This document shows positions 54,917 through 62,972 of a stretch of 64,000 bases of DNA, piece by piece (within the stretch, counting starts at the first letter, position 1; every line of letters begins with the position of its first letter). Location: contig NZ_CDWI01000007.1 in assembly GCF_001049495.1 (NCBI RefSeq), positions 1 through 64,000 of the forward strand. The letters run 5' to 3'. Made by a program: the position numbers and the translations under genes. Source of the DNA: Microbacterium sp. 3J1. GTDB lineage: Bacteria > Actinomycetota > Actinomycetes > Actinomycetales > Microbacteriaceae. Below the pieces are notes generated by a model, which made no database searches, was not told the origin of the DNA, and saw nothing but the letters and a program-made list of their open reading frames with translations.

Positions 54917-55545
54917 TGCGGGGTCGATAACGCACCGGAATCACACGTTTCGGATGCGAAATCGGCCCCGCATGGAGGCCGGATGCGGAATCGACCCCGC
55001 ATGGAGGCCGGACGCTCGACCTACCACTCACGAAACGGCATCCCCCGCTCTGGCACCGCTCACCACCCGGGCGGGGTCAATAACGCACCGGAATCACACG
55101 TTTCGGCTGCGAAATCGGCCCCGCATGGAGGCTGGATGCGGAATCGACCCGCACCGGCGAATGGATACTCAATCCACCACTCACCGGACGGCATCCGCCC
55201 GCTCTCGCACCGCTCACCACCCGGGCGGGGTCGATAACGCACCGGAATCACACGTTTCCGATGCGGAACTGGCCCCGCATCGAGGCCGGATGCGGAATCG
55301 GCCCCGCATGGAGGCCGGACGCTCGACCTACCACTCACCGGACGGCATCCGCCCGCTCTCGCACCGCTCTCCCCCCGCGCGGGGTCAATAACGCACCAGA
55401 ATCACACGTTTCGGATGCGGAATTGGCCCCGCATGGAGGCCGGATGCGAAATCGGCCCCGCATGGAACTCCACTACGAAGTCCCCCCGGGTGGGGTCAAT
55501 AACGCACCGGAATCACACGATTCAGCCCCGAAATCGACCCCGCAC
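54917..55545. repeat. Hairpin-repeat array D (five units)
   Basis: Five near-palindromes of about 55 bp at 54917, 55071, 55225, 55379 and 55491. The first four are exactly 154 bp apart. The left arm is GCGGGGTCAATAACGCACCG, the centre AATCACACG, and the right arm TTTCGGATGCGGAATTGGCC then CCGC. A lone right arm (GGATGCGGAATCGACCCCGC) follows most units. The spacer CCACTCACCGGACGGCATCC is also conserved, and its CCACTCAC is shared with array B. It lies between convergent genes (DJ-1 and aldose epimerase). No gene is seen here. Confidence 0.9.
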
Positions 55546-55577
55546 GGAACTCCGATGCGGAATCGGCCCGGCCCGGC

Positions 55578-56507
55578 TCAGATCGCGGCGATCCGCCACG
55601 AGGCCGCGTGCGTGGCACCGGGCTCGAGGACCACGAGATCCACGCCGGAGCTGAACGCGTCGGGCGGACACGTCATCGGCTCGACCGCCAGCCCGATGCG
55701 ATGGCTCGCGGCGATCCCGGGGGTGTCGGCCGTGTGCACCTGCACCCACGGGCAGCGCTCGTCGAAGCTGATCGCGACGCCGGTACCGGCATCCGATACG
55801 AGCCGCACCTCGGCGACGCCGCTGTCGCGCGCGAGCGCCGTGAAGGCGTGGTCGATGAAGACGTCGGCGATGCGGCGCGGCGCGCGGAAGTCCCACTCCG
55901 GATGCTCGTCGACGGCCTCGACCGCCACCGGGCTGAGGCGGTCGGGCGTCACCGTCAGCACCTCGGATGCCGGCAGCGTGAGCGTCCACTCGTCGACCCG
56001 GCCGTCGGAGCCGGCCACGAGGTACGGATGCGGTCCGGTGCCCCAGGGCGCGGCATCCGCCCCGAGGTTGTGCGCGGTGACGGTCTGGTGCAGTCCGTCG
56101 GCGTCGAGGCGGTATTCGACCTCGACCTCCACGCGGAACGGATAGCCCGACTGCGGCTCGATGACGGCTGCGACGACGACCCGGTCATCGAGCACCAGGC
56201 GATCCTCGAACTCCGCCCAGGCGAGCAGCCCGTGCAGGGCCTGACCGCGAGCGGGCTCGGTGAGCGCGAGCCGGTGCTCGATGCCTCCGAACGTGTAGCG
56301 CCCGTCGACGATGCGGTTCGGCCACGGCGCGAGCGTGGCGCCGCGATACGCGGGACGCACCTCGTCGGCGTCGAACGGCACGACGAGGTCTCGTCCCTCG
56401 TATGTCAGTGAGCGCAGCGACGCACCGACGCTCGCGATCACCGCCTCGTACCCGTGCGCGGCCAGAGACAGCTGACGACCCGATCGCGGCCGATCGATCC
56501 CCGACAT
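55578..56507 (-). CDS. Aldose 1-epimerase
   Basis: 309 residues of the galactose-mutarotase superfamily. Motifs are ATLAPWPNRIVDGRYTFGG (about 58-76), ALHGLLAWAEF with an active-site His, GTGPHPYLVAG (second His) and ISFDERCPWVQVHT. The catalytic Glu is likely in GLAVEPMTCPP. The ATG overlaps the araA stop (TGATG), so it is the fourth gene of the arabinose operon and probably speeds conversion of arabinose anomers. Galactose is an alternative substrate. Confidence 0.9.
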   Translation of the reverse strand: MSGIDRPRSGRQLSLAAHGYEAVIASVGASLRSLTYEGRDLVVPFDADEVRPAYRGATLAPWPNRIVDGRYTFGGIEHRLALTEPARGQALHGLLAWAEFEDRLVLDDRVVVAAVIEPQSGYPFRVEVEVEYRLDADGLHQTVTAHNLGADAAPWGTGPHPYLVAGSDGRVDEWTLTLPASEVLTVTPDRLSPVAVEAVDEHPEWDFRAPRRIADVFIDHAFTALARDSGVAEVRLVSDAGTGVAISFDERCPWVQVHTADTPGIAASHRIGLAVEPMTCPPDAFSSGVDLVVLEPGATHAASWRIAAI

Positions 56508-58024
56508 CAGAGACCCTGCGCGAGACGGTAGTAGGCCTGGTTCCAGCGGACCTGCTTCTGGAACTCGGGCAGCGTGGTCGACTCGTCGATCACGAGCAGC
56601 TCGACCTCTGCCATCTCGGCGAAGTCGCGGAAGGTCTCGAGACCCACCGCCGTCGACATCACGGTGTGGTGAGCGGCACCCGCGGTCAGCCAGGCCGCGG
56701 CCGACGTGGTGAAGTCGGGGGCGGGCTTCCACACCGCGCGCCCCACCGGCAGCTTCGGCAGCGACTGCCGCGGCGGCACGTTCTCGACGACGTTGGCGGT
56801 GAGGCGGAATCGGTCGCGCATGTCGCTGAGCGCCACGACGATCGCGGGCCCGGGGTCCGCCGTGAACACCAGGCGCACCGGATCGTCCTTGCCGCCGATG
56901 CCGAGCGGATGGATCTCGAGCGTCGGCTTCGCGGTCGTGAGCGAGGGCGAGACCTCGAGCATGTGCGCACCCAGGATCAGCTCGTCACCGGGGGTCATGT
57001 CGTAGGTGTAGTCCTCCATGAGGCTCGCGCCTCCGGGGAGACCCGCGCCCATCACGTTGGCCACGCGCACCAGAATGGCGGTCTTCCAGTCACCCTCGGC
57101 GCCGAAGCCGTAGCCCTCGGCCATCAGACGCTGCACCGCGAGGCCCGGCAGCTGCGTCAGCGCGCCGAGGTCCTCGAACGAGGTCGTGAAGGCGCCGAAG
57201 CCGCCCTCCTCGAGGAACGAGCGAAGACCGACCTCGATCGCGGCCCCGTCACGCAACGACTGGTGGCGCTCACCACCGCGACGCAGCTCGGGCACGACCT
57301 CGTACAGCTCCTCGTACTCGGCCACGAGGGCGTCGACATCGGAATCGGATGCCGCGGCGACGGCATCCGCCAGGTCGTTCACGCCCCACGTGTTGACCTG
57401 CACGCCGAAGCGCAGCTCGGCCTCGGTCTTGTCACCCTCGGTCACCGCGACGAAGCGCATGTTGTCGCCGAAGCGGGCGAGCGTGAGCGAGCGGGCGGCG
57501 GCGAGGCCTGCGGCCGCCCGCTGCCAGGTCGCGATCTCCCGGCGCACCCGAGGATCGCTCGCGTGACCGACGACGGTCTTGCGCGGGACGCCGAGGCGCG
57601 TCTGGATGTAGCCGAACTCCCGGTCGCCGTGCGCCGCCTGGTTGAGGTTCATGAAGTCGAAGTCGATGTCGGCCCAGGGCAGTTCGACGTTCGCCTGCGT
57701 GTGCAGATGGGCGAGCGGCTTCTGCAGGGCGTCGAGACCGGCGATCCACATCTTCGCGGGGCTGAACGTGTGCATCCACGCGATGAGGCCGATCACGCGG
57801 TCGTCGGCGTTCGCCTCGAGCGCCGTGCGCTTGATCGCCGCGGCATCCGTCAGCACCGGCTTCCAGACGATCCGCACCGGCACCTCGCCGGCCTCGTCGA
57901 GGATGCGGGCGATCTCCTGCGACTGTTCGGCGACCTGCGCGAGGGTCTCGGGTCCGTAGAGGTGCTGGCTGCCGGTGAGGAACCAGACCTCGTAGCCGTC
58001 GAGAGAGGTGGAGAGCTTCGGCAT
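56507..58024 (-). CDS. araA: L-arabinose isomerase
   Basis: 505 residues, the family's normal length. It converts L-arabinose to L-ribulose with Mn2+. [13 protein letters not shown] is the signature N-terminus; [12 protein letters not shown] and the [13 protein letters not shown] segment (Glu ligand) are conserved. The C-terminal [13 protein letters not shown] provides further metal ligands. ATG 58024 follows GAAAGG. It lies between araB (40-bp gap) and the epimerase gene (overlap). Confidence 0.97.
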   Translation of the reverse strand: MPKLSTSLDGYEVWFLTGSQHLYGPETLAQVAEQSQEIARILDEAGEVPVRIVWKPVLTDAAAIKRTALEANADDRVIGLIAWMHTFSPAKMWIAGLDALQKPLAHLHTQANVELPWADIDFDFMNLNQAAHGDREFGYIQTRLGVPRKTVVGHASDPRVRREIATWQRAAAGLAAARSLTLARFGDNMRFVAVTEGDKTEAELRFGVQVNTWGVNDLADAVAAASDSDVDALVAEYEELYEVVPELRRGGERHQSLRDGAAIEVGLRSFLEEGGFGAFTTSFEDLGALTQLPGLAVQRLMAEGYGFGAEGDWKTAILVRVANVMGAGLPGGASLMEDYTYDMTPGDELILGAHMLEVSPSLTTAKPTLEIHPLGIGGKDDPVRLVFTADPGPAIVVALSDMRDRFRLTANVVENVPPRQSLPKLPVGRAVWKPAPDFTTSAAAWLTAGAAHHTVMSTAVGLETFRDFAEMAEVELLVIDESTTLPEFQKQVRWNQAYYRLAQGL

Positions 58025-58064
58025 ATCGGGCCTTTCAGGGGGGGCGCTGAGCGTGTCGGATGCG

Positions 58065-59684
58065 TCAGAGTGCGGTGGTCGCGGCGGCTTCGATGGTGAG
58101 GCCGGAGCGGTAGCGGTCGAGGTAGGTGGCGAATCCCTCGACGTCGGCGGGGTCGGGGTCGGAGACCGAGAGGGATGCCGCGGCGAAGACGTCGCGCTCG
58201 AGATACTCGCTCAGCGAGCTGTCGTCGGCATGCGGGAGGTACGACGCGAGCACCGCGATGCCCCACGCTCCGCCCTCGGACGCCAGCTCGCCGACCGCGA
58301 CGGGGGCGTCGAGCGCTCCGGCCAGGAACCGCTGCGCGACTCCGGCGGTGCGGAACATGCCTCCGTGCGCGAACATCCGGTCGAGCTGCACGCCCTCGGC
58401 GGCCAGCACCTGCATCCCCAGCGCCAACGTGCCGAACACGCCGTAGAGCTGGGCGCGGGCGAAGTTCGCGAGTGTGAAGGCACTGTCGGGCGTGCGCACG
58501 AACAGCGGGCGCCCCTCCGTGAGGCCCGCGATCGGTTCGCCGGCGAGGTGGTTGTAGGCCAGCAGGCCCCCGGCATCCGCCTCGCCGCCGAGCGCCTCAC
58601 GGAAGAGGGTGTCGAACACGGCGTCCTCGTCGAGCGGCTGTCCCGCTGCGGCCGAGAACCGGCTGAAGAGTCCCGCCCACGCGGCGAGCTCGCTGGCGCC
58701 GTTGTTGCAGTGGACCATGGCGACGGCATCGCCGGCAGGCGTCGTCACCAGGTCGAGCTCGTCGTGCGGTACGGCGAGCGGACGTTCGAGCACCACCATG
58801 GCGAAGATGCTCGTGCCGGCGCTCACGTTGCCGGTGCGCGGCGAGACCGAGTTCGTCGCCACCATCCCCGTGCCGGCGTCGCCCTCGGGAGGGCAGAAGG
58901 GGATGCCGGGGCGCAGCGCTCCCGTCGGATCGAGGAGCGCCGCACCGTCGGCCGTCAGCGCGCCGGCGGGGGCTCCGGCGGGGAGGACGGCGGGGAGCAG
59001 ACGTCGCACGGATGCGGGGAGGCGGTCGACCGCCACGGAGTCGTATGCCGCCAGCATCCGCTCGTCGTAGTCGCCGGTCGTCGAGTCGATCGGGAACATG
59101 CCCGACGCATCGCCGACGCCCAGCACGCGCTCACCGGTGAGCTTCTCGTGCACGTGGCCGGCGAGGGTCGTCACGTGGTGGAGGTCGGGCACGTGCCCCT
59201 CACCGTCGAGCACCGCCTGGTGCAGGTGCGCGATCGACCAGCGGAGCGGGATGTTCACGCCGAGCAGGTCGGAGAGCTCCGCCGCCGCGGCTCCCGTGTT
59301 CGTGTTGCGCCAGGTGCGGAACGGCACGAGCAGCTCCCCCTGCGCGTCGAACGCGAGGTAGCCGTGCATCATCGCCGAGACGCCGATCGCCCCGAACGTC
59401 TCAGGACGGGCGCCGTGGCGCTTCTCGGCGTCGCCGACGAGGTCGGCGTAGGCCGCCTGCAGGCCCTGCCAGACCTCGTCGAGACCGTACGTCCAGAGGC
59501 CGTCTTCGAGTCGGTTCTCCCAGGCGAAGGATCCTGTCGCGAGGACGTCGGTGGCGTTCGGCCCGATCAGGCAGGCCTTGATGCGGGTCGACCCGAACTC
59601 GATGCCGAGGCTGGTGCGGCCTGCGCGGATGTCCTCCTCCGCCCCCTGAGCCGGCCTGGGTCCCTGAGCCTGTCGAAGGGTCAT
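58065..59684 (-). CDS. araB: Ribulokinase (FGGY family)
   Basis: 539 residues. The FGGY-kinase ATP-binding [14 protein letters not shown] is at about 27-40, and [14 protein letters not shown] and [16 protein letters not shown] are further nucleotide contacts. Phosphorylates L-ribulose. The first residues [14 protein letters not shown] are encoded by copies of the GGTCCCTGAGCCTGTCGAAGG word, so the first about 20 residues precede the real fold. The ATG overlaps the araD stop (ATGA). Its position in an ara operon supports ribulokinase over xylulokinase. Confidence 0.93.
   Translation of the reverse strand: MTLRQAQGPRPAQGAEEDIRAGRTSLGIEFGSTRIKACLIGPNATDVLATGSFAWENRLEDGLWTYGLDEVWQGLQAAYADLVGDAEKRHGARPETFGAIGVSAMMHGYLAFDAQGELLVPFRTWRNTNTGAAAAELSDLLGVNIPLRWSIAHLHQAVLDGEGHVPDLHHVTTLAGHVHEKLTGERVLGVGDASGMFPIDSTTGDYDERMLAAYDSVAVDRLPASVRRLLPAVLPAGAPAGALTADGAALLDPTGALRPGIPFCPPEGDAGTGMVATNSVSPRTGNVSAGTSIFAMVVLERPLAVPHDELDLVTTPAGDAVAMVHCNNGASELAAWAGLFSRFSAAAGQPLDEDAVFDTLFREALGGEADAGGLLAYNHLAGEPIAGLTEGRPLFVRTPDSAFTLANFARAQLYGVFGTLALGMQVLAAEGVQLDRMFAHGGMFRTAGVAQRFLAGALDAPVAVGELASEGGAWGIAVLASYLPHADDSSLSEYLERDVFAAASLSVSDPDPADVEGFATYLDRYRSGLTIEAAATTAL
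59659..59684. repeat. GGTCCCTGAGCCTGTCGAAGGG dispersed word at the araB start
   Basis: The word at 59659-59680, followed by TCAT, supplies the araB start codon on the minus strand. A truncated second copy (CCCTGAGCCGG) is adjacent at about 59644, forming a short tandem within the N-terminal codons. Confidence 0.85.
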
Positions 59685-60400
59685 CGCCGAGCATCCGAAT
59701 TCTGTCCGTAGACGTTCTGGTAGCGGTCGAAGAGCCGGTCGATCGCAGTCTGCGGGAGGGGGATCACGGGTCCGGCCTCGCGGGCGAGGTGCACCGTGCG
59801 AGCGACGTCCTCGACCATGACGGCCGCCTTCACGGCATCCTTCGCGTCCACGCCGATCGTGAACGGCCCGTGGTTCTGCATGAGCACGGCGCGGCTGCGG
59901 TGTCCGGAGAGGGTCTCGACGATGCCGCGGCCGATCGAGTCGTCGCCGATGATCGCGAAAGGGCCCACCGGGATCGGGCCGCCGAACTCATCGGCCATCG
60001 CAGTGATGACGCACGGGATCTCCTCGCCGCGCGCTGCCCAGGCGACGGCGTACGTCGAGTGCGTGTGCACGACGCCGCCGACCTCGGGCATGTGCCGATA
60101 GACGTAGGCGTGCGCGGCGGTGTCGCTGGAGGGCGAGCGCTCGCTGCCGGCCGTGCCGGGGATGGCGGCGCCGTCGAGGTCGCAGAGGATCATGTTCTCG
60201 GGAGTGAGATCGTCGTAGCTCACGCCCGACGGCTTGATGACGAACAGGTCGGCGCCCGGCACGCGGCCCGAGACGTTGCCGCCGGTCCAGACGACCAAGC
60301 CGTTGCGGACGAGTTCGCTGTGCAACCGGCTGACGTCCTCGCGGACGGTCCGGATGGCTACATCGACCTCTGCAGAGAAGACGGGGGCTTCGTTGCTCAC
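59681..60400 (-). CDS. araD: L-ribulose-5-phosphate 4-epimerase
   Basis: 239 residues of the class-II aldolase/epimerase family. Converts L-ribulose-5-phosphate to D-xylulose-5-phosphate. Substrate and metal motifs are TGGNVSGR (about 33-40), IKPSGVSYDDL, VVHTHSTYAVAWA with two Zn-ligand histidines (about 96-98), and QNHGPFTIG with the third. GTG 60400 follows GAGG at good spacing. It is the first gene of the araD-araB-araA-epimerase operon and lies downstream of a 16-bp operator-like palindrome. Confidence 0.95.
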   Translation of the reverse strand: MSNEAPVFSAEVDVAIRTVREDVSRLHSELVRNGLVVWTGGNVSGRVPGADLFVIKPSGVSYDDLTPENMILCDLDGAAIPGTAGSERSPSSDTAAHAYVYRHMPEVGGVVHTHSTYAVAWAARGEEIPCVITAMADEFGGPIPVGPFAIIGDDSIGRGIVETLSGHRSRAVLMQNHGPFTIGVDAKDAVKAAVMVEDVARTVHLAREAGPVIPLPQTAIDRLFDRYQNVYGQNSDARR

Positions 60401-60424
60401 GGTACCTCGGGTTGTTCGCGGCCA

Positions 60425-60440
60425 CTGTGACCGGTCACAG
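60425..60440. promoter_or_regulatory. 16-bp LacI-type operator upstream of araD
   Basis: CTGTGACCGGTCACAG is a perfect palindrome with central CG, matching the general TGTGAnCGnTCACA form of LacI/GalR operators. It lies 25 bp before the araD start. The neighbouring LacI gene is the obvious candidate ligand. Confidence 0.75.
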
Positions 60441-60495
60441 CAGTGTGTCACGGGGTCGTGCCGCGGGTCAAGGCGCCTGGGCGCGGCGGCCAGTC

Positions 60496-60593
60496 GTGCA
60501 CAACTCAGCAAGAACGGCGACGGCCACCCGCGCACGTCACGGAATCACGCGGGTTCGGCCGAGGGCCGGCAGCATCTGTGCTGAATCGTGCAC
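60496..60593. mobile_element. 98-bp terminal-inverted-repeat element between lacI and araD
   Basis: The ends GTGCACAACTCAGCA (60496-60510) and TGCTGAATCGTGCAC (60579-60593) are inverted repeats with two mismatches. Same length as the copy in the methyltransferase gene, with GGAATCACGCG at the same internal offset. It has no coding capacity. The interval 60401-60638 otherwise holds only the araD promoter/operator region. Confidence 0.8.
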
Positions 60594-60638
60594 GCCGCCT
60601 CGGCCCAGGGTCTGCCGCCCAGCCCGACACCTGCCGAT

Positions 60639-61652
60639 TCAGCGGGGCGGGCCGACGGAGTCGCGGCGCACCAGCACGGGCGCCACGGGGGCGAGGTCGG
60701 ATGCCGGGGCCACGGCGCCGTCCGCAAGGGCCGCCGCCACGGCGCGGCGCGCCAACTCGTCGAAGTCCTGCCGCACGGTCGTCAACCGCGGCCAGTAGTA
60801 GGCGGAATCCGGGACGTCGTCGAACCCGACGACGCTGATGTCACCCGGCACCGCGAGCCCGGCTTCGTGCAGTCCGCCGAGGAGTCCGAGTGCCATCTGG
60901 TCGTTGGCGGCGAACACGGCCGTGACGCCCGACTCCCGCACCGCAGCCGCCGCCGCATATCCCGATCCGGCCGCCCAATCGCCCTCGATCACGGGTCCGG
61001 CCGTCAACCCGCGCGCGGCGAGCTCTGCAGCGAACCCCTCGGCCCGGGACTCGGCCTCGAGCCAGTCGGCGGGTCCGGCGAGGTGCGCGATGCGCGTGTG
61101 CCCGGCGTCGGCGAGCGCCGCGACGGCGAGCCGCGCCCCGGCGGCCTGGTCGACGGACAGGCCACGTGCCCCACGGTCGGCGGCGTGCAGCGTGACGACC
61201 GGCACGCCGATGCGCAGGGCGTCGAGCGCTTCGAGCGTGCGGGCATGGGGCGCGAGCACGACGATGCCCTCCACGCCCTGGACGACGAGGTGATCGACGG
61301 CGGCGATGACGGCGTCCGCGTCTCCCGCATCGGCGAACGCGGCGCTGACCCAGTACCCGGCATCGCGCGCCGACGCCTCGAGAGCCGCGAGGCTCCGCGA
61401 CGGCCCGTACTGCAGGGCGTCGGACGCGAGCACCCCGAGTGTGCGGGAGCGACGCGTACCCAGCGATCGGGCGGCGTTGTTCATGCGGTAGCCGAGCTCG
61501 GCCATGGCGGCGAGCACGCGTTCCCGGGTCTCGACCGCGACTTCCGGATGCTCGTTGAGCACCCTCGACACGGTCTGGCGCGACACACCGGCACGGGCCG
61601 CGACGTCGCGGACTCCGATGGCCCTGCGCTGGTCGCTGTTCGTGTCGCTCAC
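60639..61652 (-). CDS. LacI-family regulator (probable arabinose operon repressor)
   Basis: 337 residues. HTH: VRDVAARAGVSRQTVSRVLNE; hinge and sensor domain follow, with ISVVGFDDVPDSAYYWPRLT at the C-terminal side. The GTG at 61652 has no Shine-Dalgarno but lies 7 nt after a TACACT -10-like box, which implies a leaderless message. Its location just upstream of the ara operon in the same orientation and the nearby palindrome make it the likely ara repressor. It resembles the regulator near 539-1570 in sequence layout, so duplication is possible. Confidence 0.92.
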   Translation of the reverse strand: MSDTNSDQRRAIGVRDVAARAGVSRQTVSRVLNEHPEVAVETRERVLAAMAELGYRMNNAARSLGTRRSRTLGVLASDALQYGPSRSLAALEASARDAGYWVSAAFADAGDADAVIAAVDHLVVQGVEGIVVLAPHARTLEALDALRIGVPVVTLHAADRGARGLSVDQAAGARLAVAALADAGHTRIAHLAGPADWLEAESRAEGFAAELAARGLTAGPVIEGDWAAGSGYAAAAAVRESGVTAVFAANDQMALGLLGGLHEAGLAVPGDISVVGFDDVPDSAYYWPRLTTVRQDFDELARRAVAAALADGAVAPASDLAPVAPVLVRRDSVGPPR

Positions 61653-61709
61653 GCCGACGAGTGTATGCCGAGCGGCCCGCCCCGCCCGTCAGCGTGCCAC
61701 TCTGGTGAC

Positions 61710-62555
61710 ATGCGCATCGCACTCACCGGATCATCGGGCAAGCTCGGCACCGTCGTCGCGCGGGAGCTCCGCGCCCAGGGTTATGACGTCATCGGCATGG
61801 ACGTCGCAGGGGTTCGCGGCCCTGACTTCGTTCAGGTCGACCTCACGGATTACGGCCAGGTGGTGGATGCTTTCACTGCGGTCGGCGATCGACACGACGG
61901 CATCGACGCGGTCGTGCATCTCGGCGCGATTCCCGCGCCCGGCATCCGCAGCGACGTCGCGACTTTCCACAACAACATGCCCGCGACGTTCAACGTGTTC
62001 TGGGCGGCGGTGCGCCTCGGCATCCGCCGTATCGTCTACGCGTCGAGCGAGACCGTGCTGGGCCTGCCGTTCGACGTGGCTCCGCCGTACGTGCCGGTCG
62101 ACGAGGAGTATCCCGCCAGGCCCGAGTCGGTGTACTCACTCGTGAAGACCCTCGAAGAGCAGCTGGCGACGGAGCTCGTGCGCTGGCACCCCGACCTGTC
62201 GATCACGGCCCTGCGGTTCTCGAACGTGATGAACCCGGAGGATTACGCCGAGTTCCCGTCCTTCGACGCCGACGCTCTCGCCCGCAAGTGGAACCTGTGG
62301 GGGTACATCGACGCCCGCGACGGCGCCCAGGCCGTGCAGCGCGCCCTCGAGGTCGCGAACCCCGGATTCGACAACTTCATCATCGCCGCGGCGGACACGG
62401 TGATGTCGCGGCCGAACGCCGAGCTGCTCGCCGAGGTCTTTCCCGATGTCCCGCTCGCCCGCGAGTTCGGCCCCAACGAGACCCTGCTGTCGATTCACAA
62501 GGCGCGGCGCATCCTGGGCTTCGACCCGCAGCATTCCTGGCGCGACCACGTCTGA
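61710..62555 (+). CDS. NAD-dependent epimerase/dehydratase (uronate-dehydrogenase-like)
   Basis: 281 residues of the extended SDR family. NAD-binding GSSGKLGTVVARELR is at 7-21; the catalytic Ser and YxxxK are in YASSETVLG and YSLVKTLEE (about 109-117 and 143-151). DVPLAREFGPNETLLSI lies towards the C-terminus. Similar proteins oxidise or epimerise uronate or NDP-sugars. The substrate is unknown. ATG 61710 has no clear ribosome site and is divergent from lacI with 57 bp between the starts, so a shared regulatory region is likely. Confidence 0.85.
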   Translation: MRIALTGSSGKLGTVVARELRAQGYDVIGMDVAGVRGPDFVQVDLTDYGQVVDAFTAVGDRHDGIDAVVHLGAIPAPGIRSDVATFHNNMPATFNVFWAAVRLGIRRIVYASSETVLGLPFDVAPPYVPVDEEYPARPESVYSLVKTLEEQLATELVRWHPDLSITALRFSNVMNPEDYAEFPSFDADALARKWNLWGYIDARDGAQAVQRALEVANPGFDNFIIAAADTVMSRPNAELLAEVFPDVPLAREFGPNETLLSIHKARRILGFDPQHSWRDHV

Positions 62556-62573
62556 TACCCGCCGGCCGCCTCG

Positions 62574-62972
62574 TCACTCCAGCCGGAACTCGATGCCCAT
62601 CGTCTCCTCGGGATCGAAGAAGTGCAGGGTTCCGGATGTGAAGGGCTTCGAATAGCTGGTCGGTTGCACCGGGAAGTCGCCCCGCCAGGCTTCGAGGAAC
62701 GAGAACTTCACTTCCGCGCCCTCGTCCACCAGACGCCACGTCCCGCGCGCTGTGAATCCCTTCGAGGTATCCACATCGCTGATCAAATCGAAGGAGACGC
62801 CCGTCGCCTCGAAGGTTCCGTCTTCACGGAACACGAGAGTTCCTTCATCGTCGCCGGTTGCGTCCCATACCCCCACGGGGGATCCGATCTGCGGCGTGCA
62901 CCCCAGAACAGCGCCCCCGACCAGCGGAAGGCAGAGCATCATCAGTGGAAGGCGAACCCTGCGGCTGGTCAT
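62574..62972 (-). CDS. Putative lipoprotein
   Basis: 132 residues. The N-terminus TSRRVRLPLMMLCLPLVGGA then VLGC is a signal peptide ending in a lipobox (VLGC), so the mature protein should be lipid-anchored at Cys 26. The rest (VWDATGDDEGTLVFREDGTF, then GTWRLVDEGAEVKF) is a small beta-rich domain unlike anything I can name. The ATG overlaps the stop codon of the upstream WXG-type gene (ATGA), which couples their expression. Confidence 0.8.
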   Translation of the reverse strand: MTSRRVRLPLMMLCLPLVGGAVLGCTPQIGSPVGVWDATGDDEGTLVFREDGTFEATGVSFDLISDVDTSKGFTARGTWRLVDEGAEVKFSFLEAWRGDFPVQPTSYSKPFTSGTLHFFDPEETMGIEFRLE

